A DNA stretch of 64,000 nt. Source: Lentibacillus populi. GTDB taxonomy: Bacteria; Bacillota; Bacilli; Bacillales; Amphibacillaceae. Under the pieces are notes generated by a model. It had not been told where the DNA came from and did not search any database. It saw only the letters and a list, made by a program, of their open reading frames with translations. Location of the stretch: positions 1 through 64,000 of the forward strand of contig BMJD01000007.1 in assembly GCA_014642895.1 (NCBI GenBank). Direction: 5' to 3'. Below, piece after piece: positions 45,144 to 54,060 of this stretch. The translations under genes were made by a program, and so were the position numbers. The first letter of the stretch is position 1. The number at the start of each line of letters is the position of its first letter.

Positions 45144-45748
45144 TGCACTTGCATAGTCCTATGTTTTTTATATTTGCAGGTAATAATGGTAGTGGAAAAA
45201 GCACTTTTCGCAATTTAATTATCGACAAAATTGCTGTTGATATCAACATTGATCCGGATGCTATTGCAAGAAGGATAGATCCACAAAATCCTGAATCAAA
45301 AAGGATAACCGCTGGAAAAGAAGTCATAAAATCTGTCGATGAATATATTAAAAAAGGTAAAGATTTTTCCATTGAAACTACACTTGCTGGAAAGAATGCA
45401 ATCAGGCAAATACAAAAAGCCAAAAGGATGGGCTATGAAGTGACTATGTTTTACGTTGCATTAAGTAATGTAAATCAAAATATAGAACGAGTCGCAATGA
45501 GAGTAAAAAATGGTGGTCATCATATTCCCACTGAAGACATCCTTAGAAGAAACCAAACTTCATTTAAACATCTTTGTGAATATGCACACATCATTGATAA
45601 TCTAGTTTTGATTGACAACAGTACAGATGACGGAGAAATTGTGTTAGAGATAAATAATGATAAGATTACCTTTGAGTCAAAAACCTTACCTGATTGGTCA
45701 ATTCCTATATGGAAACAATTTAAAGGAGATTTACCTCCAGAAATTTGA
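45143..45748 (+). CDS. Zeta-toxin family P-loop kinase
   Basis: 201 residues. Walker A FAGNNGSGKSTFRN near residue 15, the IDPDAIARRI acidic segment, and FSIETTLAGKNAI, matching zeta-toxin/AAA kinases of the UDP-GlcNAc kinase type; RRNQTSFKHL is in the place of the sugar-binding helix. Zeta toxins phosphorylate UDP-N-acetyl sugars and block wall synthesis. The small gene before it is the likely antidote. Located between a dead and a live yyaL copy, so it may have arrived by insertion or a partial duplication. Confidence 0.85.
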   Translation: MHLHSPMFFIFAGNNGSGKSTFRNLIIDKIAVDINIDPDAIARRIDPQNPESKRITAGKEVIKSVDEYIKKGKDFSIETTLAGKNAIRQIQKAKRMGYEVTMFYVALSNVNQNIERVAMRVKNGGHHIPTEDILRRNQTSFKHLCEYAHIIDNLVLIDNSTDDGEIVLEINNDKITFESKTLPDWSIPIWKQFKGDLPPEI

Positions 45749-45750
45749 TC

Positions 45751-45784
45751 AAAACCGATTTTTTTAGAAGATCGGTTTTTTATT
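45751..45784 (+). terminator. Terminator of the zeta-like pair
   Basis: AAAACCGAT, T-rich loop, ATCGGTTTT and T-run; directly after the kinase stop. Confidence 0.85.
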
Positions 45785-45997
45785 GTCTAAATCTCTTCTT
45801 CGTTAATGGAGATGCATAAGAAAGAAATGTTAATTATTTACTTTTATCATTAATCTTTAGAATTAATTTGGCGAATTGTGGTAAAGTAATCTATTATATA
45901 TCTTTCAAAAAGTTTTCCCCGTTTAAGTGTCTTTTTCGTTAATTAGGGAAAAATTATTAAAGATGCTGATTTCTAAAAAAAGATAGAAGGTGGATCC

Positions 45998-48061
45998 ATG
46001 CAATCTTACAGTAACTCCAACCGATTGATCCATGAAAAATCTCCCTACCTACTCCAACACGCTCACAACGAAGTTGATTGGTACCCATGGGGTAAGGAGG
46101 CATTTAATAAAGCAAAACAAGAAAACAAACCCATCTTCCTTTCCATTGGCTACTCAACTTGCCATTGGTGCCACGTCATGGCTCACGAATCATTTGAGGA
46201 CAAGCAAGTTGCAAACCTTTTAAACGAACATTATATTGCCATCAAAGTCGATCGGGAAGAACGTCCAGATGTGGATGCCGTTTACATGAAGGTTTGCCAG
46301 ATGATGACAGGTCAGGGCGGGTGGCCGCTTACGATTTTTATGACACCGGATAAAATCCCTTTCTATGCCGGTACGTATTTTCCGAAAGAAAGCAAATACG
46401 GCAGACCTGGTCTTGTTGAGGCACTAACACAACTCCATAAAAAATACACAAACGATCCGGGGCATATTAATAAGGTAACAAAAAGTGTGACAGAGGCACT
46501 GCAAAAAACTGTGACGGCTAAAAGTACGGAACGTCTGACATTGGAAAGCGCTAATGAAGCATTCGACCGGCTGCGCGATACGTTCGATGTGGAATATGGC
46601 GGATTTGGAGCAGCGCCAAAATTCCCCGCCCCACAGAACTTACTGTTTTTGATGCGACAGTATCACTTTACCGGAGATACCGCAGCACTTGCTATGGTTG
46701 AAAAAACGTTACAATCCATGGCTGACGGCGGGATTTATGATCATGTAGGTTTTGGCTTTTCCCGTTATTCCACAGACAGGGCCTGGCTGGTACCCCACTT
46801 TGAAAAAATGCTTTATGATAACGCACTTTTGCTAATGGCTTTTACGGAATGTTATCAAGTGACGAAAAAGCCATTTTACAAAAAGATTGCTGAACAAATT
46901 GTTGAGTTTGTGATGCGGGAGATGACAAGTCCAGACAGCGCCTTTTTTTCTGCGATCGATGCTGATTCAGAGGGTGTAGAAGGGAAATATTATGTTTGGG
47001 AGTACGAAGAAATTTTTGACGTACTGGGTGAAGAGCTTGGAGATTTATATACAACGGTATACAATATGACGCCATATGGCAATTTTGAAGAGAAAAATAT
47101 CCCAAATCTGATCAATACAAATGTCCAAGAGGTTGCCGAAGAATTTCAGCTTACACCTGAAGGCTTACAAGCTAAATTGGAACAAGCTCGCCATGCTTTA
47201 TTAGCTGCGCGGAAAAAACGAGTATACCCGCATGTGGATGATAAAATATTGACCTCTTGGAATGCCCTTATGATTGCAGCTCTGGCAAAAGCGGGGAAGG
47301 TTTTTAATAAAAAACATTATCTGATTGCAGCCGAAAAAGCACTGGCATTTATCGAGGATACGCTTTTCCAAGACGATCGTTTAAAGGCTCGCTACCGGGA
47401 TGGCGAGATAAAATACAATGCCTACATTGATGATTATGCTTATCTGCTATGGGCATATCTGGAACTGTACGATACAACATTTTCACTCGATCACCTGAAA
47501 AAGGGAAGGAGGCTTGCTGACAGCATGATCGACTTATTCTGGGATAACGATCATGGTGGATTTTACTTTAATGGAAATGACAGTGAAGAACTGATTTCAA
47601 GGGAGAAAGAAGTTTATGATGGTGCCCTGCCATCTGGAAATAGCGTTGCGGCGGTTCAACTTGTCCGTTTAGGATTCTTAACCGGGGAAGCGAAATATCG
47701 TGATAAAGCGGAGGAGATGTATTCCGCTTTCTATCAAGATCTGCACCAGTATGCACATGCAAGCACCCATTTTCTGCAAAGTCTATTGCTAACGGAAAAC
47801 CCGACAAAAGAAGTGGTCATACTTGGCGATGAAATTGATCCGGACAGGGAAAAACTGCTTAGCCGGCTTAAGGAACAATTTTTACCGCATGTAACAATAC
47901 TCGCCAGTGAATCTGCTGAAGATTTTGCTGGTGTTGCATCGTTTGCAGCAGAATATAAGAAAATCGGGGATAAAACAACTGTATATGTTTGTGAGAATTT
48001 TGCTTGCAAGCAGCCGACTACGGATGTAAATGAAGCGCTGCATAATATTAGCATCCGTTAA
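45998..48061 (+). CDS. YyaL-type thioredoxin-domain protein (DUF255)
   Basis: 687 residues from ATG after AGAAGGTGGATCC. N-terminal thioredoxin-like domain (1-165) with [17 protein letters not shown] (CxxC at about 50-53) and the [15 protein letters not shown] helix, followed by alpha/alpha-barrel repeats of glycosidase type (about 180-600: [40 protein letters not shown]). Same architecture as B. subtilis YyaL and human SPATA20; biochemical role uncertain. It is upstream of a bidirectional terminator. Confidence 0.93.
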   Translation: MQSYSNSNRLIHEKSPYLLQHAHNEVDWYPWGKEAFNKAKQENKPIFLSIGYSTCHWCHVMAHESFEDKQVANLLNEHYIAIKVDREERPDVDAVYMKVCQMMTGQGGWPLTIFMTPDKIPFYAGTYFPKESKYGRPGLVEALTQLHKKYTNDPGHINKVTKSVTEALQKTVTAKSTERLTLESANEAFDRLRDTFDVEYGGFGAAPKFPAPQNLLFLMRQYHFTGDTAALAMVEKTLQSMADGGIYDHVGFGFSRYSTDRAWLVPHFEKMLYDNALLLMAFTECYQVTKKPFYKKIAEQIVEFVMREMTSPDSAFFSAIDADSEGVEGKYYVWEYEEIFDVLGEELGDLYTTVYNMTPYGNFEEKNIPNLINTNVQEVAEEFQLTPEGLQAKLEQARHALLAARKKRVYPHVDDKILTSWNALMIAALAKAGKVFNKKHYLIAAEKALAFIEDTLFQDDRLKARYRDGEIKYNAYIDDYAYLLWAYLELYDTTFSLDHLKKGRRLADSMIDLFWDNDHGGFYFNGNDSEELISREKEVYDGALPSGNSVAAVQLVRLGFLTGEAKYRDKAEEMYSAFYQDLHQYAHASTHFLQSLLLTENPTKEVVILGDEIDPDREKLLSRLKEQFLPHVTILASESAEDFAGVASFAAEYKKIGDKTTVYVCENFACKQPTTDVNEALHNISIR

Positions 48062-48093
48062 AAATGGAGGGGCGCTTAAACCCCTCCATTTTT
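48060..48093. terminator. Bidirectional terminator
   Basis: AAAAATGGAGGGG, 7-nt loop, CCCCTCCATTTTT between the convergent yyaL-type (+) and surface-protein (-) genes. Confidence 0.9.
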
Positions 48094-48099
48094 AACCTG

Positions 48100-49740
48100 T
48101 TACGACGTATTATCAAACAATTTATCGGTAAGATCTGTTACCTCATTCAGCAACACGCCATTTTCCTCTTTGTCCTTTTCCTTGTCAGCTTCTTTTCCAA
48201 ATGAATTTTCTTTTGCGGCTGGTTCTGGTTTCTGATTCCCTTTTTTGTCGGGATCGTCATTCTCAGCCTTATCTTCATCTTCGTCGCCTTTTTTATTTGT
48301 ATTCCCTGTTTTATCATTATCACCGTTTTCTTTTGGTTGCTTTTCCTTATTGTCATTGTCTGGACTATCTTTATTTTCTAATTCTTTCTCGTCAATTTCA
48401 ATGGCTTTTAGATGTTCCATTATCTTTTCAAATACTTCATCCGGAAAATTCTCCTCAACCTTCACAATCGTTGTTTTTAATTCTGTCAGGCTTTTTGTAA
48501 TGGTATCCACCCATTGTATTAATTCCTCTTGCTTCACTTTTAACTCACGTAAACGTTTATTTTCTGCCTGTACTTCTTCCTTAAATGCCTTCAATTGTTC
48601 TTTCAAATCTGGAATAACGATCGCTTCCTCTTTTTCCTCTGATGCTTTCGTTTCCTTACCATCCGTTTTCTTCGCTTTTTTATCAGCTTCATTCGAAGCG
48701 GAGCTTTCTTCTGCTTTTTCTTTTAACGCAGCATAGTCTTCAGCCTGTTTACGATCTTTATCCTTCGCTTGTTTCTTAGCCTCTTCCTCTATTTTTGCGA
48801 GTGAATTCTCTTTCAGTTTTATGTGCTCTTCCAATTCCTTTACCAACTTGGAGGCCTCATCCAATGTTTTTACAAATTCCGTTGTTGTCTCATTAAGGGA
48901 AGTATAATCTTTCCCTGTTTGCTCAGTTAATACAACAAATTGCTCAACAAACTCCTCGTCTAATTCTTCTTTGTTTTCTTCCTCAGCAGATATTTGCTCA
49001 TTCAGCAGCTTGCTAATATCATCAACCGATTGCTCCAATTTCTCTGGCTGTCCATCCTCTTTCATTTGCTTATAGGCTGTCGTTGCTTGATCCAGAAGTT
49101 CTTTAATTGTTTTCAGCTGCTCTTTATCTTCTTCCAATCCATCTTTAATTTCTTGTAAAGTTAATTGCTGTTCTTCCATCTCCTCAAGCATATTTTGCAT
49201 ATCCTTTTTACTTACTGCACTTTCATCAGGTAAAGCATCACATTCACTTTCATAACAGGTTTCAATCTTTGCATCAGGTAAGCTAATATCAGAAACAGAT
49301 TGTGACGGCACCGTCATTTTAACATCCTGCAAACAAGCCCAGCCTATTTTACTAGGTGCACATAGACCGCTAAATGACGGTGGTCCACCTCCAATCGTTT
49401 CTGATTCCAATTCTTTAACAGGTACAGGACCGGGTGATTTGATTTTAATTATCATTGCATTCTGGTTCTTACCCATGTCAAGCTTCTTCGTAATGGTTAA
49501 TCCGTAAATTTTGCCTTCTTCAATATTGATCTTTCCCTGCAAAGAACCTAATACATCCATTTCACCTTCAACTTTTTCTGACTCAATCATAAAGCCTCCG
49601 CTATTACCAGAGTCCTCTGTCCCATCTCCTTCTTCTGCAAAAACGTCCGGAATCCCAATCGTTGTAATGAAACATCCACACATGAAGAGGAATATTATAC
49701 CTAGAAACACAGGCTTATAAAATTGTTGATTGTTTTTCAT
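48100..49740 (-). CDS. Exported coiled-coil protein with DUF6230-like N-terminus
   Basis: 546 residues from the ATG of MKNNQQFYKPVFLGIIFLFM after GGGGAGA. One N-terminal hydrophobic segment (signal peptide or anchor), then a region (about 45-180) with SEKVEGEMDVLGSLQGKINI, IYGLTITKKLDMGKNQNAMI and three Cys pairs that resembles DUF6230 proteins. The rest is Glu/Lys-rich coiled coil, ending with an Asn/Asp/Lys low-complexity stretch. Adjacent to DUF6114 and to a second DUF6230-like remnant. Probably a cell-surface structural protein; exact role unknown. Confidence 0.78.
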   Translation of the reverse strand: MKNNQQFYKPVFLGIIFLFMCGCFITTIGIPDVFAEEGDGTEDSGNSGGFMIESEKVEGEMDVLGSLQGKINIEEGKIYGLTITKKLDMGKNQNAMIIKIKSPGPVPVKELESETIGGGPPSFSGLCAPSKIGWACLQDVKMTVPSQSVSDISLPDAKIETCYESECDALPDESAVSKKDMQNMLEEMEEQQLTLQEIKDGLEEDKEQLKTIKELLDQATTAYKQMKEDGQPEKLEQSVDDISKLLNEQISAEEENKEELDEEFVEQFVVLTEQTGKDYTSLNETTTEFVKTLDEASKLVKELEEHIKLKENSLAKIEEEAKKQAKDKDRKQAEDYAALKEKAEESSASNEADKKAKKTDGKETKASEEKEEAIVIPDLKEQLKAFKEEVQAENKRLRELKVKQEELIQWVDTITKSLTELKTTIVKVEENFPDEVFEKIMEHLKAIEIDEKELENKDSPDNDNKEKQPKENGDNDKTGNTNKKGDEDEDKAENDDPDKKGNQKPEPAAKENSFGKEADKEKDKEENGVLLNEVTDLTDKLFDNTS

Positions 49741-49820
49741 ATGAATTCTCCCCAAACTATAATCAGCGGTATCGCTTTACCACTGAATGTTGGCTATAAG
49801 TAATTTGTAATAAAAAGCTT

Positions 49821-50324
49821 CTATGCTTGTGCAGCCTTGATATTTTCACTCTCACCACTATTTTTGGATTTTTTCTTTGTTCTGTTCTGTTTCTTATTTT
49901 GTTTATGGTTCATGATCACTTCTTCTTTTTCCCATGCAATGCATAAGGAACCTGCAATGAGCCCCAGGATCGTTCCAATAATGAACCCACCTAGTGCTCC
50001 CATGATTGAAAGTATGGAAAGAAACATTGTCACAACACCGAATACGGTTGAAAACTGAGGGTAGATGAAGGCAAAAATCCCATCTATTAATATTAGCCCG
50101 CCGAACAAAAACCCGACAAATACTAAACTGCCTGGAATAAAGGCAATCGCATATAGGTGTAATGGGATATATAAAATTAGCAGTCCAGTCAAGACAGTTA
50201 ATGTCGCCCCCCAAAACGGCCGCTTATTCCGCCATTGTTTAAATTTACCTCCATCTGCAACTTTTTGATACTTTCTTTGCAGTTTTTCCTCTCTTTTTAG
50301 TACTTTCTTTTCTTTTCTATCCAT
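49821..50324 (-). CDS. DUF6114 membrane protein
   Basis: 167 residues from ATG after AAGGAGG. Four membrane segments (about 38-58, 65-85, 90-110, 115-135) and a very basic C-terminal tail. KFKQWRNKRPFWGATLTVLT then LSIMGALGGFIIGTILGLIAG matches the DUF6114 pattern, known next to DUF6230 genes in actinobacteria. It lies between the two DUF6230-like sequences here, supporting a membrane anchor or partner role. Confidence 0.82.
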   Translation of the reverse strand: MDRKEKKVLKREEKLQRKYQKVADGGKFKQWRNKRPFWGATLTVLTGLLILYIPLHLYAIAFIPGSLVFVGFLFGGLILIDGIFAFIYPQFSTVFGVVTMFLSILSIMGALGGFIIGTILGLIAGSLCIAWEKEEVIMNHKQNKKQNRTKKKSKNSGESENIKAAQA

Positions 50325-50351
50325 TTGTTATCCTCCTTTTTAGTGTGAGGA

Positions 50352-50660
50352 TTATTTTCCCGTCATCTTTGGTTCCTTGATGCTTTCCACAGAGATTTTG
50401 GCACCTTCCAGGCTGACCATGTTCTGGAACAAATAGTCCGTTACAATTTTAGCGTCCTTAATCGTAATTGTCTTCGCATCCTGACTCCAGTTTTTAGAGA
50501 AATCATCCGTATTTTTTTCTCTAATATTCAATTCATTAAAACTTAAATCAGCATCAATAAAACGGGCATCCTGAATTAAACCTTCAATTGTTGTTTTACC
50601 TGTTGCCTTAACATGGAACCTTACCCAGTTTCCAGTAGGTAGTTTCAAGTCTTTATAAAA
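50352..50660 (-). pseudogene. 5'-truncated DUF6230-like gene
   Basis: The frame begins within KDLKLPTGNWVRFHVKATGK and runs through TIEGLIQDARFIDADLSFN, FSKNWSQDAKTITIKDAKIV to a stop: the C-terminal half of a DUF6230-like protein. There is no start or ribosome site of its own. Its upstream end is joined at about 50655-50660 to the shortened end of the acyl-CoA dehydrogenase gene in another frame. Probably the outcome of a deletion. Confidence 0.8.
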
Positions 50661-51705
50661 GGGAAACCTGTGCTTGTGCACCGCGCATCCATTTTTCTAC
50701 GGGAAAGTCTTGCACAAATCCGTGTCCTCCAAGCATTTGCACAGCAGAATCAGTCACATAGCGTAACGATCGGTGGGCACGATGAAGTGCACGCAACGAA
50801 TAACCAGCTGCAGCCTGATCTCCTTCATCAGCCGCTAAAGCAGCCTGCCAGACGAGATGATTAGCAAGCCTCGTTTCCATTGCCATCGTCGCAATCCGGA
50901 ATGATACACCTTGGAATTTGGCGATTTCCTGACCAAATGCCTTTCGTCCAGCAGTGTATTCCGTCGCATAGTCAAGAGCCGCCTCCATTAAACCAACTTC
51001 CTTGGCAGCTTGTAAAATACGGATACGTGTCCATGCCTGCTTTATTAATTCTGCAGCCTTCTCACCTCTAGCGATCACATTGTTTTCAGCAAACGCTACA
51101 TTATCAAACTGCAGTCGGGCAATCCTGGAGGCTAATAAACCCAAACGGTAATCGCCTTCTTCCACATACCAGTTGCCCAAATCTTTATCAAGCCAAACTA
51201 TGATTGGCTCTTCAGCGGAATTCATTGCCGTGACCATCACATATTGGGCATCCTTTGCCAGCCGAACCGGTTTTGACGTCCCGTTTAATCGATTATTCGT
51301 TACGGTAAGGCTCCCTCGCCAACCTTCCTCTATATCTATCAGCGCCACCGTATGTCCATTCGTGAGATTCGTTTTGTATATGGATAATAGTGGGTTATCT
51401 AATGCTAGTCGAATGAATGATGCAGCATCCCCCGCACCTGAAAACCCCTGGATAATTCCTAAATCGCCATAACTAAGCGCTTTCAAAATTTGCGTCTGAG
51501 AGATTAGTGGCAGTTCCAAACCATCCCAATTTTCCGTTAATTCTAACGATAAAAAACCTAATTCTGCTGCTTCTTGAAAAAGGGTCGCTTCTACCTTTTT
51601 ATTTTCTTCACAAGTTCTTGCTGCAGGACGGAGCTTATCAGCTGCAAAAGAAGCGGCAACGTCAATAAAAGCTGATTCGTCTTCTGTCGGCTGAAACGCT
51701 ATCAT
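50653..51705 (-). CDS. Acyl-CoA dehydrogenase family protein, apparently cut at the C-terminus
   Basis: 350 residues from ATG after GGGGAGGAATAGAT. N-terminal helical domain (FAADKLRPAARTCEENKKVE), middle beta domain, and C-terminal helices with AGRKAFGQEIAKFQGVSFRI and QMLGGHGFVQDFPVEKWMRG. It stops soon after with AQAQVSLL, where family members continue for 10-30 residues, in many enzymes with the catalytic Glu-Gly-Thr region. The stop comes from the junction with the DUF6230-like remnant. Activity may be lost. Upstream partner is the SCP2-like gene. Confidence 0.82.
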   Translation of the reverse strand: MIAFQPTEDESAFIDVAASFAADKLRPAARTCEENKKVEATLFQEAAELGFLSLELTENWDGLELPLISQTQILKALSYGDLGIIQGFSGAGDAASFIRLALDNPLLSIYKTNLTNGHTVALIDIEEGWRGSLTVTNNRLNGTSKPVRLAKDAQYVMVTAMNSAEEPIIVWLDKDLGNWYVEEGDYRLGLLASRIARLQFDNVAFAENNVIARGEKAAELIKQAWTRIRILQAAKEVGLMEAALDYATEYTAGRKAFGQEIAKFQGVSFRIATMAMETRLANHLVWQAALAADEGDQAAAGYSLRALHRAHRSLRYVTDSAVQMLGGHGFVQDFPVEKWMRGAQAQVSLL

Positions 51706-51815
51706 ATCTATTCCTCCCCGTTGATCGCGTAAAGCTTCTTTCTGAATGTTATCGATCCTGGACTATTTCAAGAGAGCCCTGCAGATGGTGTCCTTACAGG
51801 GCAGATGGAAACAAA

Positions 51816-52160
51816 TTATTGTGTTGCTGAATTATAGGAGGATAATATATCCTGAAGCTTTAAGGCAAGCCCCATATTCCCCTTAATCTTAAGCCGGCCA
51901 CTCATAAATGCTTGTGTTCCGTTAAGGTTTCCTTCAACCATTTTTTCAAAATCCTCTGAAGCGATTTTCAATGTACAATCCGGCTTTTCTTTTTCACCTT
52001 TAACAGCATAACTATCGTCACCACGCAGAATAAGCTGGTACACTCCTGCCTCTCCTCCGTCCAAATCAAACTGGTAAATTGCTTCTACTCCCTTTGTGCG
52101 GCTTGGATCTTCTTTTAATGCGGCATCAATCTCACGGAAAATATCTTTTATTTCTGCCAT
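51816..52160 (-). CDS. SCP2 sterol-carrier-domain protein
   Basis: 114 residues from the ATG of MAEIKDIFREIDAALKEDPS with GGAGG at 10 nt. Single SCP2 domain (VEAIYQFDLDGGEAGVYQLI, then KPDCTLKIASEDFEKMVEG, GLALKLQDILSSY). Small SCP2 proteins bind acyl-CoA or other lipids and are found with fatty-acid genes. It precedes the acyl-CoA dehydrogenase on the same strand, 110 bp away, which suggests a lipid or acyl-CoA unit. Confidence 0.9.
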   Translation of the reverse strand: MAEIKDIFREIDAALKEDPSRTKGVEAIYQFDLDGGEAGVYQLILRGDDSYAVKGEKEKPDCTLKIASEDFEKMVEGNLNGTQAFMSGRLKIKGNMGLALKLQDILSSYNSATQ

Positions 52161-52433
52161 GTTTATTTTTCCTCCTTCGTCCCTCATTAGAGCTATCGTA
52201 CATTCTGAAGCTGTAAAAACATATTCCGTAATATGTCGGGTTTTTATCTGTTAACCGGACTATTACCCTATCTTTGTATATCATTGCTTTGGTAAACCAA
52301 AAGAAGTACAGTTTTCCCACATCTAAGAACTGTGCTTGTAAATGATAATTATTTTATTGATTTTGCATGATACAAGTTTATTCGATCATGTAGCGATTGA
52401 TTCGGTTTACCAGTATTTAGAGCAAGTTATCAC

Positions 52434-53225
52434 CTAATTATTTCTTAAACATGAGCGAATAAGATTCATTCGTGAAAAAGAACCAAATGTGATTTTTTCC
52501 AACCTGACATTCTCGGGAAACATTTGTTTACTAATTTCCCGTTCTGTATATCCCAAACGATTCATGCGAATAATCTCGTTTCTTGTCTTTTGCAAATAAG
52601 CCAATTTTCGGGTCATCATTTCTTTCCCATTACGGATAATCCCCTCATGACCGCAAAACACGGTTTGATAATCATAGGTGTTCAGCTTTTTAATCGACTC
52701 AATATATCCTGAAATGGACTCTTCCTTCATAAATACTTTAGGATATGGTGTAATGTACAAATCTCCTGTGAAGAGCCATCCTTTGTTTGGTTCCAATAAA
52801 CAGACATGATCCTTTGTATGCCCTGGCGTATGAATTGGATAAAAGGTATGAGCTTGTGTCCGAATGCTATCGGGGAAGGGCTTGGGTGAAAAAGCAAACC
52901 GCGGTCCTACAAACAGCTCCCGGTACCAAGGGATACGGGCTTTTTCGTTCGCCTCTCTTACCATTTCTTCGTGACAAAATATTTCTGCATCCGTATGTTT
53001 CGCAATCCACGAGGCCATTCCCGTATGATCCTCATGGGAATGAGTTAGTGCTACCTGCTTGATATCCCATGATGGAAAAATGCCCTTCAGGTTTCGTTTT
53101 TGAATACGTGGGCCGGTATCAACAAGCATCCCATCAACGAAATACAGGTAAACAGACATGAGCGGAAAAAGGGGGTTAACCGCAATTTTCACTACTTTTA
53201 TATCTTCGTATTGCTTCCACTCCAT
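52434..53225 (-). CDS. MBL-fold metallo-hydrolase
   Basis: 263 residues from the ATG of MEWKQYEDIKVVKIAVNPLF with AAGGG at 9 nt. Metallo-beta-lactamase fold with metal motif LTHSHEDHTGMASWI near residue 65, later HTPGHTKDHV and LFTGDL, and a terminal histidine FCGHEGIIRNG. The C-terminal 60 residues are helical. Substrate unknown; the fold covers lactonases, glyoxalase II and others. It stands alone. Confidence 0.9.
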   Translation of the reverse strand: MEWKQYEDIKVVKIAVNPLFPLMSVYLYFVDGMLVDTGPRIQKRNLKGIFPSWDIKQVALTHSHEDHTGMASWIAKHTDAEIFCHEEMVREANEKARIPWYRELFVGPRFAFSPKPFPDSIRTQAHTFYPIHTPGHTKDHVCLLEPNKGWLFTGDLYITPYPKVFMKEESISGYIESIKKLNTYDYQTVFCGHEGIIRNGKEMMTRKLAYLQKTRNEIIRMNRLGYTEREISKQMFPENVRLEKITFGSFSRMNLIRSCLRNN

Positions 53226-53398
53226 TTTTTTCATCCCTTTTCTTAGGTCTATCCTTTATTTAACACGATAAAAAGTAAAAATGCTATCCCTTTTATTGAC
53301 GGTTGGGTTGAAGGTTTGATGTCGATTATTTTGTCACAAATTATAATCTAGTAAGATTGAATAAAGTTAGCTATACTGATAGAGGGGGAGGTGAAAAT

Positions 53399-53683
53399 AT
53401 GAGTGGGCAAAAAGGTATTGAAAAAAAATTGGATCACATTATTGAGATAATTGGGGGGATCATGGAAGATCAAACCGTCATGAAAAATGAACTGGCTGCT
53501 ATGCGTAAAGATCAAGAAGCTATGCGTAAGGATCAAGAAGCTATGCGCAAGGAAAATGAAACCCGTCATCAGGAAATTATGGAGCGATTCACGTCCATAG
53601 AAGCTGACCAGGATCATATTTGGAATAAGGCTGCACAGAATGAACGAGAGTTTGCGAAATTTAAAACACAACATGGGTTTTAA
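53399..53683 (+). CDS. Small coiled-coil protein with a 21-bp internal repeat
   Basis: 94 residues from the ATG of MSGQKGIEKKLDHIIEIIGG after GGGGGAGGTG. Two helices in coiled-coil form. A heptapeptide AMRKDQE is repeated in tandem (twice exact, a third time as AMRKENE) at 53498-53560, in 21-bp steps. No membrane segment. Repeats of this kind can change length by slippage without changing frame. Function unknown. Confidence 0.8.
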   Translation: MSGQKGIEKKLDHIIEIIGGIMEDQTVMKNELAAMRKDQEAMRKDQEAMRKENETRHQEIMERFTSIEADQDHIWNKAAQNEREFAKFKTQHGF

Positions 53684-54060
53684 GCTACAGTAAAATTTTT
53701 CTAACCTCGTAAGCTGCCATTCTTTTATTTTTCTCATTATGTATATAGATTATCCCCGCTTGTACTTACTCTCTAAAATGAGCATCCATTTGCAGCGGGG
53801 ATATTTTTTTGCGATCAATCGTTACTCTTCTTCTGCTTCAATCTGACAAGAACGCAAGCTTACTCTGTTATTTTCAAAACAGGTTGTCCACATACCACCT
53901 GGTAACACTTTTTCCCATTGGTTGTTCAGACTGTTCCCTTAAGTCATTGGCCATAACGGATAAAATGTTTTCCACCATTTGTTTACTTTTCACTATTTTA
54001 ACGGTATAGTAAAAGTAAAATTCATATTAGTTTAACTAGTTTTATTAATGGAGGGTAAAA
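53684..54060. other. Gap with terminator and pucR promoter region
   Basis: TATCCCCGCT (53751-53760) pairs with AGCGGGGATA (53793-53802), T-run after: terminator of the coiled-coil gene. No other gene is supported up to pucR. Confidence 0.6.
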
